Source of the DNA: Engraulis encrasicolus
Taxonomy: Eukaryota; Chordata; Actinopteri; Clupeiformes; Engraulidae
Assembly: GCF_034702125.1 (NCBI RefSeq)
Contig: NC_085867.1
Span: 44,637,687-44,701,686 of the forward strand
Length of the DNA stretch: 64,000 nt
Direction of reading: 5' to 3'
The notes beneath the pieces are model-generated. The model had not been told where the DNA came from. It made no database searches and saw only the letters and a list, made by a program, of their open reading frames with translations. Shown piece after piece: positions 11,009 to 22,362 of this stretch. Both the position numbers and the translations under genes were made by a program. Within the stretch, counting starts at the first letter, position 1. The number at the start of each line of letters is the position of its first letter.

Positions 11009-11406
11009 CTACTGTGTGACCCTGACTGGCGGTGCATCATGTTCACTCTCTTCATGTTTGACCTTGACCTTGACCATTTTGTGACCTTCACTGTGGACAC
11101 TCATCAGCCTTCCTGGCACCAATGGCAGGCCCATCAGGAATTCTCTCAACCTTCTGCTGGAGGGCATGTGGACCCATAGAAGTCCCTCTGAGACTTCTGA
11201 ACTGTATACTTGGTGGGGACAGTGAGTGGGAGTGACTGGTGTTTAGAAACGCTGTGGGGAGTGTTTGTTCATGGACCATAGATCTGTAATGAATGTACAC
11301 ATCCATCGTTTACAGACTTGATCACAGTAGGAGCGACTTTCCACTGCACAGTGGTTGCAAGGTGGCAAGGTCAAGCTTGAAACTCTTAAAAAAATATGGA
11401 ATCTTA

Positions 11407-11851
11407 CCGGGCGAATAGACCAGCCGCGACGCGATTGAAGCGACAGAGAATCGCTTCTGTGCAGCAAGAGCGATTGAAGCGACTAGAGTATGTCCGTTGA
11501 AAGCAGAACAGAAGCATTCCAACATTCCCATTGGCTGTGGTTACTGACCTCTATACAGTTTTTCCCAACCTTTTCTGTCTTGTGTACCCCCTCTGCCTTT
11601 TCGTTGTGTCATGAGTACCCCATAACCTGTGTTCTATATTGCTTTCTCTATCCCAAAGTAACTATGCTCCATACATTTGTAAAAAATTAATTTCTCCAAG
11701 TACCCCCTCCAGTGTGCTCGAGTACCCCTAGTGGTATACGTACCCCTGGTCTCTAGTCTCCAGAATCGCTTTTGTCGCACAACTCTATTCAAAGTCAATT
11801 ACTTGCGTTTCTCGCCTCGCTCATGTCTATTCGGCTGGTCTATTTGCCCTA
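11407..11851. mobile_element. PIF/Harbinger-like MITE specific to segment 1
   Basis: Inverted ends share GGGCRAATAGACCAGCCG. TTA duplication at 11404-11406 and 11852-11854. Segment 2 has the uninterrupted site (GGAATCTTATGAAACAGG, about 20423-20440). The interior contains a decayed block with repeated TACCCC words (about 11575-11752) resembling another dispersed fish repeat, also seen near 50560-50700. Confidence 0.75.
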
Positions 11852-12030
11852 TTATGGAACAGGAAAAATATATGGTAATATCATATCATATTTGCTTGCA
11901 GAGAGTTTTTATGTCTACCGGGCCTACTGGGTTTCTATAGGCCTACTGAGATGAGTTGATGCATTCCTCTCTAGTCTTTGTGCATGCCCTCAATCCTTCT
12001 GGTGCATTGAGGTACATTGTCAGCATTTAT

Positions 12031-14200
12031 CTTATTATGCAACAAGCAGTGCTGAAGTTAAAACTAAGCAGGCTCTTATGAGTTTTCCCTTTAAAAATGC
12101 TTATGTGACTAGTTACAAGACCCAAGTAATAGAAAATGAAACATGGAGATTTTCCATGCAGATAAAACATGGACACTATGACAGGTTTGACGTTGACTCA
12201 TTGATACTATATGGTGGTATGTTCCTCTAAAGGGAAGACAGTGTGCTGTGTAGGTAGCACTATATGCTCACTGTTAAGTAATAGTTGCTGTGATTGAAAA
12301 TATCGCAGAGAGAAAATAAAAAGTGGGAGCAAATAAACCAGGTTGAAGCGGACTTTCCTGTTTTTATTTGTCACTGTTAAGTAATATTCACTAATCATAT
12401 AATGGGCACACAACAGTCGAAAAAGTCAAACTAAATTATGACCTACATTGAACCAAAGCACAAAAACATGCATGAAAAGAGAGTTATGTCTTCAAAGCAC
12501 AATCATATTTTACACAGAGTGAAAATATGTGTTCTGTGTAAATGAACAAACTTACATTTCTATGTCAAGCCAGACAGGTGTTGCGGAACCTTCATGTTGC
12601 AAATTCATCTGACCTCAGTGTTTTGCAGATAAACCTTATCCTGCAGTCCCGATCCAACTTGCATCATCATGTCTAGACTTGGCCAAACGGTTACGAGATT
12701 GACAGATGTAACTGTTGCCACAGAGATAGAGGTTATTACTCTGTGTAGCAGAAAATGTATCCAACAGTAGATACATGCTTTGGAAAACATCCAACGAAAT
12801 ATTTTGGACCTACTTTATTGACAAATATTGTTTTGGTCTTATTGAACATACTCTTGTGCGTGCAAATCAACATGAAATTCCATGCACTACTATGCACACT
12901 ATGCACAATGAAAGACATGCTGAATAGAAAGCCAGAATTGGGAGTTGAATACGGATAACATACCACTGACATGTCCATTGTGAATAAAAGCCAAGTGGCA
13001 ACCTTCCGGTCAAAGTGATGAAGCTATTTTTTCCCGTGATGATGGAGGCTGGTTACGGAAGCTTAAAAATCCCATACACTCCAATGTTAACTAGATCATT
13101 TTCACACTTCAAATACTTACAGCTTGGTTCAAAGATTGATTTTGTATGTTGATATCCACAACAATCATATATTTTGACAAGTGTTTAACTTGTGGTGTAA
13201 ATATAAGAGTAGCAGCTATCAGAAGCTTAAAGTTGTATGATAACATGAGACTGCTGATGAAGATAGGCCTACCTAGATGGGCCAGTGTCTGTTTGTCTAC
13301 TCCAATGTGCCTGGGAGCGATGCAGTCCTGAGAAATGTAATGTTTAAATTCATGGGCCGACTGGATTGCTCCCGAAATAGTATAATTGAATCTCTGCTAA
13401 ACCAAGCCAAACCAAGAGTTCTGTGAGCTTCTCTTCTAGCTCAGGCGACACTGGAGAAGGTTTGATGGATGTAGGCCTACCTGTCTTTTAATGTCTTTTA
13501 TCCTTGTCTGTCTTTTATTTGACCTTTGCTATTTGTATTTCTATGGACCATTGTGTCTGTCACAAATAAAGAATTGAATTGAATTGAATTGAATTGAACC
13601 ACTTTCCATTTACACATAGCCTAGCAGGATTGATAGCAGTGACCTGTTCCACCAGTCCTCAAAACACTGGGAGGCAGGATTCTCAGCGTCATTGTAAAAT
13701 AATTGCATCCATATTTTGAACTGATTGTGAGCCAGCTGATTGTAAATTATGCTCAGGTACGCGAAAATGGCAACCCCCTGTGTTAAAAATTGGCTTCATT
13801 CGGCTCTGCTAATGTTAATGGGTGACATCACAGATGCTTTGTCCAAATATTACAGCACACTTGCATCTCTAAAAATTCCGAAAGTATGTATGGATGTTCC
13901 TGAGACATTCAAGTGAAATGGTTGAAATTTCCTTTTAAGTGAAGTGGTATGCTCTCAAAGTTACAGACCGTTTTAGAGAGTGATTATTAAAGCAGTTATC
14001 CCGGTCTTTATGTAACATTGTGTAACAGTGGATTTGGCTGGTAAAAATAAATATACCATAGTAGCCTAACTTTTGGGAAATTATGTGTGTGTGTGTGTGT
14101 GTGTGGTTTTGGTTTTGCACGTGTGATTAAATGAACACATGAGAAGATGAAATCTGAAATCTGATGTGTCAAATTAACCAAATTGAGTATTTCCTCAAAT
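12031..14200. other. No gene seen; one probable LINE tail
   Basis: Mostly AT-rich unique sequence. At about 13470-13597 a stretch ending in CACAAATAAAG followed by (GAATT)n looks like a 3' retrotransposon tail. The block near 12970-13050 (TTCCGGTCAAAGTGATGAAG) recurs inverted near 29590-29640. A short GT repeat is at 14083-14106. Confidence 0.4.
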
Positions 14201-14217
14201 TTTGGGCACCATACTTG

Positions 14218-14224
14218 TATAAAA
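14218..14224 (+). promoter_or_regulatory. TATA box of the ribonuclease gene
   Basis: TATAAAA, about 80 bp upstream of a good splice donor (CTACTG|GTGAGA at 14301/14302). This position suits a short non-coding first exon, the usual arrangement in vertebrate RNase A genes. Confidence 0.6.
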
Positions 14225-14247
14225 GACTTGATGTGCTCTTGTTCAAA

Positions 14248-14301
14248 CTAAGCTCTTGAAGCGATCTGCTGCGGCAACAGTGGAGCAAACAGCATCTACT
14301 G
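14248..14301 (+). other. Probable non-coding first exon of the ribonuclease gene
   Basis: It begins about 25-30 bp after the TATA box and ends at the donor GTGAGA. It has no ATG. It would splice to the acceptor TTTTTTAAAG at 15334, eight bases before the coding start. Intron length is about 1.03 kb. The exact cap site is inferred. Confidence 0.5.
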
Positions 14302-15052
14302 GTGAGAACTATTTTACACATTTTTGTTTGTGTGTTGTGTCTGTTTGTTGTGATTTCTTTGTCTATTATGGTAGAGGCACACACACAGATTGGAAATGTA
14401 TGAAATGTAACATTCATGTTGTTTCTTTTGTTGTTGTTCTTGTTTATTTTACATTCAGCACGCCATGAATACCAAAATATTTATACTGTGTTTGTTTAAT
14501 TTAGCCGACTCAAGTAGCGGACACTTGTACCAGACTTGTTCCATGCTTCTGATGGTCAGCAACAAAAATAACAACAACATAAACCAATATACTGTAGGCC
14601 CTATGCCATTGCTTTTTCTGTTTACAGTTTGTTCACTCAAGGTTCAAGTTTGCTTTTGATAGAGAAATGATGACGGTAGACACTTTCAGCCCAAATAATA
14701 AGCCTATACCAAAAACACAATTGTTTTAATTTAACTTTTCATTAACTGTCATTTACAGAATTTATCATGTAGGCCTACTGTACTGTATAATAGAGGAAAA
14801 CATAGGTAGGCCTACATGTACCTAACCTTGGCCTAACCTAACCTACCATGTCCAAACTGCAAAATGTAGACATGATTGATATCATTGAAGCTGATTGCAT
14901 CATTGAAGCAGCATTTTCTGTCCCACAACTGTAGGATCCCACTCTGAGGTGTCATCAGTCAACACGGCTGCTTTCCTATTCACTGAATCCCTGGATATTC
15001 TGGTAAAATTATGCCACTTCAAATGTCTGACGTTTTAATGACAACAACTCTG

Positions 15053-15170
15053 GGGTGCATTTCTGGAAAGCGTAGTTGCTAACTATGTGAGCTACTTTGT
15101 TGGTTGCAATGCATTTTCCCATTGGCAACTACACAAGTTGCTAACTACTTCTCTTTCCAGAAATGCACCC
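15053..15170. mobile_element. Short hairpin MITE in the ribonuclease intron
   Basis: Inverted ends GGGTGCATTTCTGGAAAG and its complement, with inner repeats of GTTGCTAACTA, flanked by CTG at 15050-15052 and 15171-15173. The 3-bp duplication fits a PIF/Harbinger-type MITE. Confidence 0.75.
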
Positions 15171-15342
15171 CTGTCTAGATTCATGTTGGAAAAATGTGCA
15201 ATACTACATGGCTTGGTGGAGTATACAATAGACACAGCCATACAGTAGATGGATAGTAGATTGTGTATCATCTTTTACAATTACAGTACATCATACCTTG
15301 AATAATATTCACATGATTAATATATTTTTTAAAGGATTCACA

Positions 15343-15852
15343 ATGATGACTTTCCTCAAGCTCTGCCTGGTGTTATTGCTGGTGCACGCCACCCTCTCTG
15401 CCAAAGGTGACCCATTCTCAAACACCACCACCTCCTCCACACATCCCCAAGCCTCGCCAGACCATCGGCTATTACCATCCAATACCAACCCCCGGTACGA
15501 GAAGTTCATCAATCAACATATTGCTGGCAAAATGACTGTACAAATGTGCAGCTATGAAATCAACCAAAGAAAAATCTCTGTCCCTTATACTGATTCGTGC
15601 AAAGAGGTAAACACCTTCATTCTAGCAACCCCTGAACTCATTAAACCAGTTTGCGGCAAGGCAGGGAGGCCATACAAAGGAAGGGGAAATCTGAGGATAA
15701 GTACCAAACGCTTCGCAGTTGTGAACTGCAAGTCAAACGCAAAGGGCAAAAGCTTGCCGCATTGCTCGTACAGGGGCAAGAGCGCTACTGTGTATATTGT
15801 TCTTGGATGTGTGCGTGGTTTTCCTGTGCATTATCACAGCGAAGTGGCTTAA
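15343..15852 (+). CDS. Secreted ribonuclease, RNase A superfamily (fish angiogenin-like)
   Basis: 169 residues, uninterrupted, encoded in one exon as usual for this family. I chose the first ATG of the MMTFLK start because it follows the splice acceptor at 15334; a frame-continuous upstream ATG at 15298 lies in the intron. Residues 1-20 form a signal peptide. Family signature: CKEVNTF at 86-92 with catalytic Lys87; the two catalytic histidines are His59 (KFINQHI) and His163 (FPVHYH). The mature part has six cysteines (69, 86, 104, 129, 141, 156), so three disulfides, the angiogenin-like and fish pattern rather than the eight of pancreatic RNase. Basic patches (GKAGRPYKGRG, KSNAKGK) fit RNA binding and antibacterial or angiogenic roles known in the family. 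Unusual: a Ser/Thr/Pro-rich segment of about 30 residues (21-50) between signal and core, with an N-glycosylation motif (NTT). Likely polyA signals are at 15868 and 16086. Confidence 0.93.
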   Translation: MMTFLKLCLVLLLVHATLSAKGDPFSNTTTSSTHPQASPDHRLLPSNTNPRYEKFINQHIAGKMTVQMCSYEINQRKISVPYTDSCKEVNTFILATPELIKPVCGKAGRPYKGRGNLRISTKRFAVVNCKSNAKGKSLPHCSYRGKSATVYIVLGCVRGFPVHYHSEVA

Positions 15853-16085
15853 ACATGTGGATTCGTGATTAAAAATATATGGCCATGTAGGCCTACTTAT
15901 GCTTCTGCTTGCTCTGTCAACACTTGCATTGCTTTAGAATCTTTGTCAATCATCCATGACAAAATAGCTCAGGAAAAAGCTCGTAAAATATGATTCTGAT
16001 TTGGTGCAACTTACAAATGAATGCTTTATGAGGGCAGGTGACTGACTTGAACCTCAAAGTACTTTCAGAAGTGATACAAAACAGA

Positions 16086-16091
16086 AATAAA
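16086..16091 (+). terminator. PolyA signal AATAAA, ribonuclease gene
   Basis: AATAAA 234 bp after the stop codon. A weaker ATTAAA lies nearer, at 15868-15873. Confidence 0.5.
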
Positions 16092-16192
16092 AAGTCTTGA
16101 ATCCAAAACTGAAGTTTGATGTCTTTCTTTACTTTTCAGTAACAAGTGATCAAAGGAGACACCTAGATAACATTCAGGAAGTAGGCAAGGCA

Positions 16193-16235
16193 AGACACTG
16201 ACGAAGGCAACAGCCGAAACATTTATATATACTTC
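16193..16235 (+). ncRNA. Hammerhead-like motif, decayed
   Basis: CTGACGA, A-GGC-AACA-GCC, GAAAC: the same order as in the palindrome at 5954-6057, with one change in the first box (C for T). Probably a fragment of a Penelope-like or related retroelement. No surrounding coding sequence. Confidence 0.35.
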
Positions 16236-16687
16236 TGCTGCTATGTAAAACATAAAAAAGAAGAAAAGAAGAACCCGAGTGTGATCCACTTTTTCACCTT
16301 TGATGTCTTTCTTTACTGAAATTGTAATCCTTTTAATCCTAACTAATATCTATGTAATTTGATGGTCAAAAGACTGCCCTAAGGTTTCGGAATGGCTTCT
16401 GTTCTGCTATTCTTAATGTGACGATTTTATAATAAATCAAATTGCACCACAGTAGCATCTAGGTAAAACTATAACAGTAAAATCAATTTTTATACATGAA
16501 ATAATTATTGTACACTTACATTAACTTAAATTCTGTAATAAAATATAAAATTTAACTACATAAATGTACAAATCCCTTAAAAGCATAGAAAATGACTAAC
16601 ATGCTTTATACTTTTTCACCAATGATACAGTAAAGAAGGTATGGTAAGTCATGGTTTTCGACAAATACATGTTTGTTGATAGAAGGA
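16236..16687. other. No gene seen
   Basis: AT-rich non-coding DNA between the ribonuclease gene and the second duplicated segment. Confidence 0.5.
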
Positions 16688-17084
16688 TTAAGCATTCAGT
16701 GTCAATGCCAATGCCTAAAGAGTGCTCCTTTGTCGGCCTGTCTTGTCATGTTGATTTATAATGACTGTCCTTCTTCACATGTAAATGCATGCATTGACAA
16801 ATCAGCATCAAAGACTCAACAATAAACATTGTTTTCATTTTTATTTTGACTGAAATAGAATTTCTGATGTCACTGATGGATATGATCGAACACCCCAAAC
16901 CCCATGGTCACCCCATGGTCAATATGGTTAATCATTACAAAAAAAAAAGAAAACGTCAAAAACGTCCTGGGTGTCAAGGTACAGTGTATGGACTACCCAA
17001 GGAAACTGAAGACAGTTACATTATGCTTACCTTTTTTCATACAGCCACAGTGACACAACCCCCCACCCCCTGCACACACACACA

Positions 17085-17086
<2 letters not shown>

Positions 17087-17160
<74 letters not shown>
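17087..17160. repeat. (CT)n microsatellite
   Basis: About 74 bp of pure CT, preceded and followed by CA and CACT repeats. Confidence 0.97.
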
Positions 17161-17165
<5 letters not shown>

Positions 17166-17422
17166 ACTCACTCACACACAATCTCTCTCTCTCTCACTCA
17201 CACACACACATGCACACACATCGTTTCTATCATGTCCTTGAGAGTCACATTCTTACTGCAACTTCATGTTCAGTTTGAAAGACTCTTTCTTCTTTAGAGA
17301 GGTGTAGGCCACGGAGAGGGGTGTGAGGGAGAGACAAACTGACAGACAGATAGAGACTGTGTGACTGAGAACACCAGTACAGCACAGTAGCAAAGCTCAA
17401 CAAAGTACCTGTTTCAACCTGT

Positions 17423-17425
<3 letters not shown>

Positions 17426-17500
<75 letters not shown>

Positions 17501-17540
17501 GACAGAGACAGAGACAGAGACAGAGACAGAGACAGAGACC
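17426..17540. repeat. (GA)n and (GAGACA)n microsatellite
   Basis: About 70 bp of GA followed by GAGACA hexamers. Confidence 0.97.
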
Positions 17541-17585
17541 GTAGATTTAGTAGTAGTAGCAGCATCAGCAGTGCAATACTACTGG

Positions 17586-17757
17586 CCCTACCGTGGCTGA
17601 TATGGTAGGGCACACAATTACCACTCGGCCAACCAGGGTTCGATTCCGGGTCCTTTGCCGGTCCTTCCCCATCTCTCTCTCCCAGCTCACTTCCTGTCTC
17701 TCCTCCACTATCCTGTCTCACAAAAAAACAATAAAGGCTGAAAAGNCCCCCAAAAAT
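17586..17757 (+). mobile_element. tRNA-derived SINE, segment 2 only
   Basis: The head TGGCTGATATGGTAGGGCAC carries the A box and GGTTCGATTCC the B box. The body is CT-rich and the 3' end reads CAATAAAGGCTGAAAAGNCC with one ambiguous base at 17746. Segment 1 has the uninterrupted site (near 9578), so insertion followed the duplication. It is a different SINE family from that at 8612. Confidence 0.8.
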
Positions 17758-18628
17758 AGAAATGTAACGTTATTATTACACCTTCTAAAAGACACCTTCC
17801 ATCCTATCTGAATCTAATTACCGGTACCTCGCGTATAGGCTAGAGACCCACTTTGGCGTTGGCTATAACGTTGGATCCTCTAGGACTTTTGGTACCTCAT
17901 CTACACCATGCCCTGGAGAAGAGGGGACCTTCTATGTTCTTTTTTTCTAAATAGGCTAATAGCTTCCTTGGAATATGTGAGGTGTAACTTCTCCTTTTCT
18001 GAGTTATGTTTCAATATTTTTTTCTTGGAAGAGATTACTGTTTGGTGAAGTTTTGAAGATTGTTCAATGCTCTGCTGTAATTCTGACCTCTTGAACACAT
18101 GTGAGAGCAAGATATTATGTTGGATACACAATGGGAACCTGCGAAATACCAACAGACAAAATTAAACTCTTTTTTTGCCTCGCAGCCTTTATGAAAGTAA
18201 GACCAAAGAGGACGTTTTCTCTTACTTGGTTTTTGATGCCTCATGCTATCTAAACCCTGTTTCAGAGAAGAAACAACAATTTCTCTAAAATAATATGTAC
18301 GATTTCTCAGAGAAGATAGGAAATGTCACCTTCTCTCTCCTTTTTGTTTCAATATATTTTCTCGGATGAGTAACAGCTGCTAGAGGTTTGGCAGTTTGAT
18401 GTTGTACTGTAATGATGACTTTCACTTGGAAACACATGTGAGAGCAATAGATAAGCTATGAAGGATATTAAATGACTTGCCTAAAAGATCTCACCTTTGC
18501 AACCAAGCACTCCTTCAGAATTTAATTCAGTGAATTAGCAGTAGTTGCATTACTATTTGATTCGTGTATGATCATTTCCTCTCAAAAGCCCCCTAAAATG
18601 ATATTTTGATGTCCATTTATCATGCACA

Positions 18629-19432
18629 TGTAACATAATGGATACTGCAGCTTTAAACTTTAACTGGGGGCGTTGGCGTCAGGTGACTGTCGGGCACCAA
18701 TTGCCCATTGTGCTCTGTTTTAAAAGTTGGCACCTGTTGCTGGAGGCAGGAGGCATGTTACCGCTTGTGACGGTTTTAGATAAGATGGTTGTTTGCCAGC
18801 TTTGGTCAACCATAGGACCTGGCACTTCGCCTTAATATGGCAATTTGCGCGTGGTGCGCATTGGTCACCGTGGTGTGACTCGTAAAAGACGTTGTGGTTG
18901 TGATTGTCCTTTCAAGCGCTGGCTATCCCCTGTCCTTTGTCATGGAAATTGTGTGGGTCTCGTGAATGACTTCCCCTCCTGCCCGTGCGTGAACGTGCCC
19001 CTCTGTCTTGATGCCGTGGGTCTCCACTTGGGGCTGTCCGCGGGTTGCTGCTTCGCCCTGTAGTTGCCGTAAAGGATAATTGTGTGTGTGGGTGGGTGTG
19101 CGTGCAGGTGTGCGCTTGCCGTGTCCTGTAATTTATGCTATTGTGTTTTATGGGTTGCTGTGCAATATTAATTAGGCTGTAGGGGTTGGGAAGATCTGGC
19201 CTTCTTGGTTAATGTGGGGGTGTAATTGTCTTTTGCAAATGTGTAATATTATTATTAAAAAGAGAAGTGATTATTCCCGTACACCTTGTCTCTCGTCCTG
19301 ACGAACCTGTGTGTCCTTTACTTGGGTGAAACACTCAATTGTCCCACGGGACTGGCGTAGTCGGTGCTACAAAGATCGAAATTAATCTTTATGGTCTTAT
19401 TAGATTAAACAAGCGAGGTCCACTCTGCTACA
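18629..19432 (+). mobile_element. Solo LTR (804 bp) in segment 2
   Basis: Starts TGTAACA and ends TGCTACA, an imperfect TG...CA inverted end. A 4-bp target duplication CACA is at 18625-18628 and 19433-19436. Segment 1 has the corresponding empty site (CATGCCCAGCAACA near 10441). An ATTAAA lies near 19255. No internal gag or pol is present, so it is the product of LTR recombination; orientation is assumed from the polyA signal. Confidence 0.75.
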
Positions 19433-19647
19433 CACAGCAACAGCTCTTACAGTTGCACATCTTGTATCACTATCTTATGAGAATAGTATTGGATATCTTG
19501 GAATATGAAGTTGACGATTATTGTCGTCATCAGATATGAGGTGCTACTGCTAACGTCTTGTTGTTCCACAGGTACAGACAGCAGCACCACCTCTTAACAC
19601 ACTGCCTGAGCACGAAGCTGGCCGCCGGCAAGACAGAAACTACTGTG

Positions 19648-20049
19648 TAAGGATAGACCTAGCCTATATATATATCGGTCTGATATAGGGACGATAGTTG
19701 CATTTTTTAAGTGTATTGTATCGGCCGATACGCGTGTGGTTTTGGCCGATACGCAATATTTATTATTTTATGTCATTCAGGTTTTTTTTTAAAAAGCACC
19801 AAGACACTTAATTTTTTTATTACTTGATTGTTAGAGTGGGTGTTTAAATGTTTCAAGTTCTACCTCAATTTGATAATGTTAAAGGAATGTTTATTTTTAA
19901 CTTGAGACCTGGAATATTATTTAAACCTCTTTTTTTTAACCCATATCGGCCCCAAATATTGGGTATCGGAAATCGGGTATCGGACAAGGGTGAAGAAAAA
20001 AAAACGGTATCGCATCGGCCATTAGAAAACCTGTATCGGTCGACCCCTA
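19648..20049. mobile_element. hAT MITE shared by both segments, copy in segment 2
   Basis: Same ends as 10659-11008 and the same 8-bp duplication CTACTGTG (19640-19647 and 20050-20057). About 50 bp longer than its sister because of internal indels. Confidence 0.85.
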
Positions 20050-20932
20050 CTACTGTGTGACCCTGACTGGCGGTGCATCATGTTCACTCTCTTCATGTTT
20101 GACCTTGACCATTTTGTGACCTTCACTGTGGACACTCATCAGCCTTCCTGGCACCAATGGCAGGCCCATCAGGAATTCTCTCAACCTTATGTGTCCTCAT
20201 AGAAGTCCCTCTGAGACTTCTGAACTGTTTACTTGGTGGGGACAGTGACTGGGAGTGACTGGTGTTCAGGAATGCTGTGGGGAGTGTTTGTCCAAGGACC
20301 ATAGATCTGTAATGAATGTACACATCCATCGTTTACAGACTTGATCACAGTAGGAGCGACTTTCCACTGCACAGTGGTTGCAAGGTGGCAAAGTCCAGCT
20401 TGAAACATTTTTAACAATATTGTGGAATCTTATGAAACAGGAAAATTAAGTGTCTACTACTGTAATTAGTGATTGTCAATATGGTCATATCATATTATAT
20501 TATCATATTATATTTGGTTGCAAAGAGTTTTTATTTGTACCGGGCCTACCGGGTTTCCATATTGAACTATGTTGTTCTCTGATCTGAGATGAGTTGATGC
20601 GTACCTCTGTAGTCTTTGTGCATGCCCCAAGTCAGTCTGGTGCAAGGAAGTACTTTGTTAGCATTGTAAAGGACCGCACTAGTCCTTTTATGTGTTTTGT
20701 TTTGTCTATCCAATTGTGTTTGTTTATATGTTATATTTTTCTAAAAGCATAAAATGTAATAAAAAATATTAATATTTTTCTATGTACTTCAAAATGGTTG
20801 GCGTGTGTGTGGTTGTGAGTGACATTGTATGTGTGAGTTGTGAATGGACTGTGGTTAGTTGAATTTTTCCTTTGCCTTGTTGAAGTTTGTCCCTTGCCTG
20901 ACACCATAGCTCCACAAGAGGGAGATGTGCAC

Positions 20933-21349
20933 CAGGGCTTGACATTGACTTTCTTCACCCACCGGCCACTGTGGCTAGTGATTTTCCCGAGTCACTAGCC
21001 ATTCAGGTATTCCACTAGCCACCAATTTTATGTCTTTTTTTTCTTTTCTTAATCATGATAGTGTACATCTAATCTCAGAAGATGAGGTGATAAAGCAAGG
21101 TGAGTGTATAGCTTTCTACATGGAAGTATGCCAAGCAAATAGAAACTGAGTTACTGCGCTTTTTCTTAAACTTAAATAGGTACAAACAATTGATACAGAA
21201 GGGGCAAACAATAGAATAGACTATGGTGCGTATGTCATACCAAGGAATAAGCTGCCAGCCAAATTGGCTAGTGACACTGAAAGTGTTACTAGCCACAGCC
21301 AAGTTTAACCAGCATTTGGCCAGTTGGCTGGTGCCAGTGTCAAGCCCTG
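20933..21349. mobile_element. hAT MITE (CAGGGCTTGACA family)
   Basis: Ends CAGGGCTTGACATTG and, inverted, CAGGGCTTGACACTGG. The 8-bp target duplication ATGTGCAC lies at 20925-20932 and 21350-21357. 417 bp, no ORF of note. The interior repeats CACTAGCCA in both orientations. Confidence 0.88.
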
Positions 21350-21357
21350 ATGTGCAC

Positions 21358-22054
21358 AGACATCATATAGGACTAGATACGTCATTGCGTGTTTCAAGTA
21401 CGTCCACACAGGTCAGCCATATTGCAGCCTAAACTCTCCACAGAGCATCCGTTACACCTGAAGTTAACTGAAGAATTAAACGTTGAGATGCTGAAATATG
21501 TATGCTGTTATTTCGCTGAAATATTGACACGTCTAAATAAATAGTAGGGCTCCTTGAAACTTAAGTGCAGACTGAGGTAAAATGCACAGGAGCGTAATAT
21601 GCTTCCCACTTATTTATTTATCCAAATAGAGAGATGGACCAAGAGCAAATACACATTTTAACCATTATTGTGCATTACGTTGATGGAAGGGATATATTAA
21701 TCGTATTTGCACGAAATTAAAGGCGACAGATGAGGTACTGGAAGAGGAGTAGCCTAGTGAGCTAAACCCATGAGCTGAAAGCTGACATGGGTCTAGAGTA
21801 GCTGCGGAGCCATGTGGGTGGGATAAACGGCTGTCTATCAAATGCCTCGACACTCAACACCACGCAATAGGATGGCACAACAACCAAACACATTGAATCC
21901 CCACACAGCAAACTGTAGGGGCGTGGCCAGCAATAGTTCCGGAGCTACTTGGCAGTTTCCAGCTGCACGAGAGGCGAGAGCAGAGAGAGCAAGCTGCTGG
22001 GTGCCGGCATCAGACTCCGAGAACTATACGAACAACAACTGAAGGCTGTTTGCA
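21358..22054. other. No gene seen
   Basis: Unique-looking sequence with several short ORFs that lack recognisable domains or splice context. Confidence 0.4.
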
Positions 22055-22321
22055 CATATTACATTATTACATTACATTGCATTTGGCAGACGCTTTATAA
22101 TCAAAGCGACTTTCAAAAGAGGACATAATCAAGCCAACATCACAAGCAAATACAAAGTGCACAGGAGATATACAGAACAACAAGTGCAGTTGCAAAGAGG
22201 GGTTAGTTTTTTTTATGAAGAGTAAATAACGAGTACACACACACACAAACACACACTCACAAACTAAACTAAACTAAACATCATGTCAGGAGTCTGCCCT
22301 GGGGCAAGGCCAGTTCAAGCA

Positions 22322-22358
22322 TTAGTCTAGTAGATTCTCTCGAAAGAGGAATGTCTTT
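22322..22358 (-). pseudogene. Last residues of the L2 reverse transcriptase beyond the insertion
   Basis: On the minus strand this encodes KTFLFRENLLD and a TAA stop (22324-22322). It matches the usual L2 C-terminal ending and continues the frame cut at 24330. Confidence 0.8.
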
Positions 22359-22362
22359 AGTT

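Larger units (their letters stand above)
8925..12030. repeat. Duplicated segment, copy 1
   Basis: It is collinear and clearly similar with 16688-20670, starting at AAGCATTCAGTG and running past the GAGATGAGTTGATGC block near 11949. Part of it also matches 49340-50000. Copy-specific insertions: a Harbinger-like MITE at 11407-11851, and a block at about 9138-9280 (with CGAAACGTTGC) that has no counterpart in copy 2. ORFs here are short and not shared in frame between copies, so no gene is called. Confidence 0.8.
16688..20670. repeat. Duplicated segment, copy 2
   Basis: Diverged copy of 8925-12030 with the same order of landmarks. Extra material here: longer CT and GA microsatellites, a SINE (17586-17757) and a solo LTR (18629-19432). 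The hAT MITE at 19648-20049 is shared. No gene is called; the ORFs are not conserved in copy 1. Confidence 0.8.
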
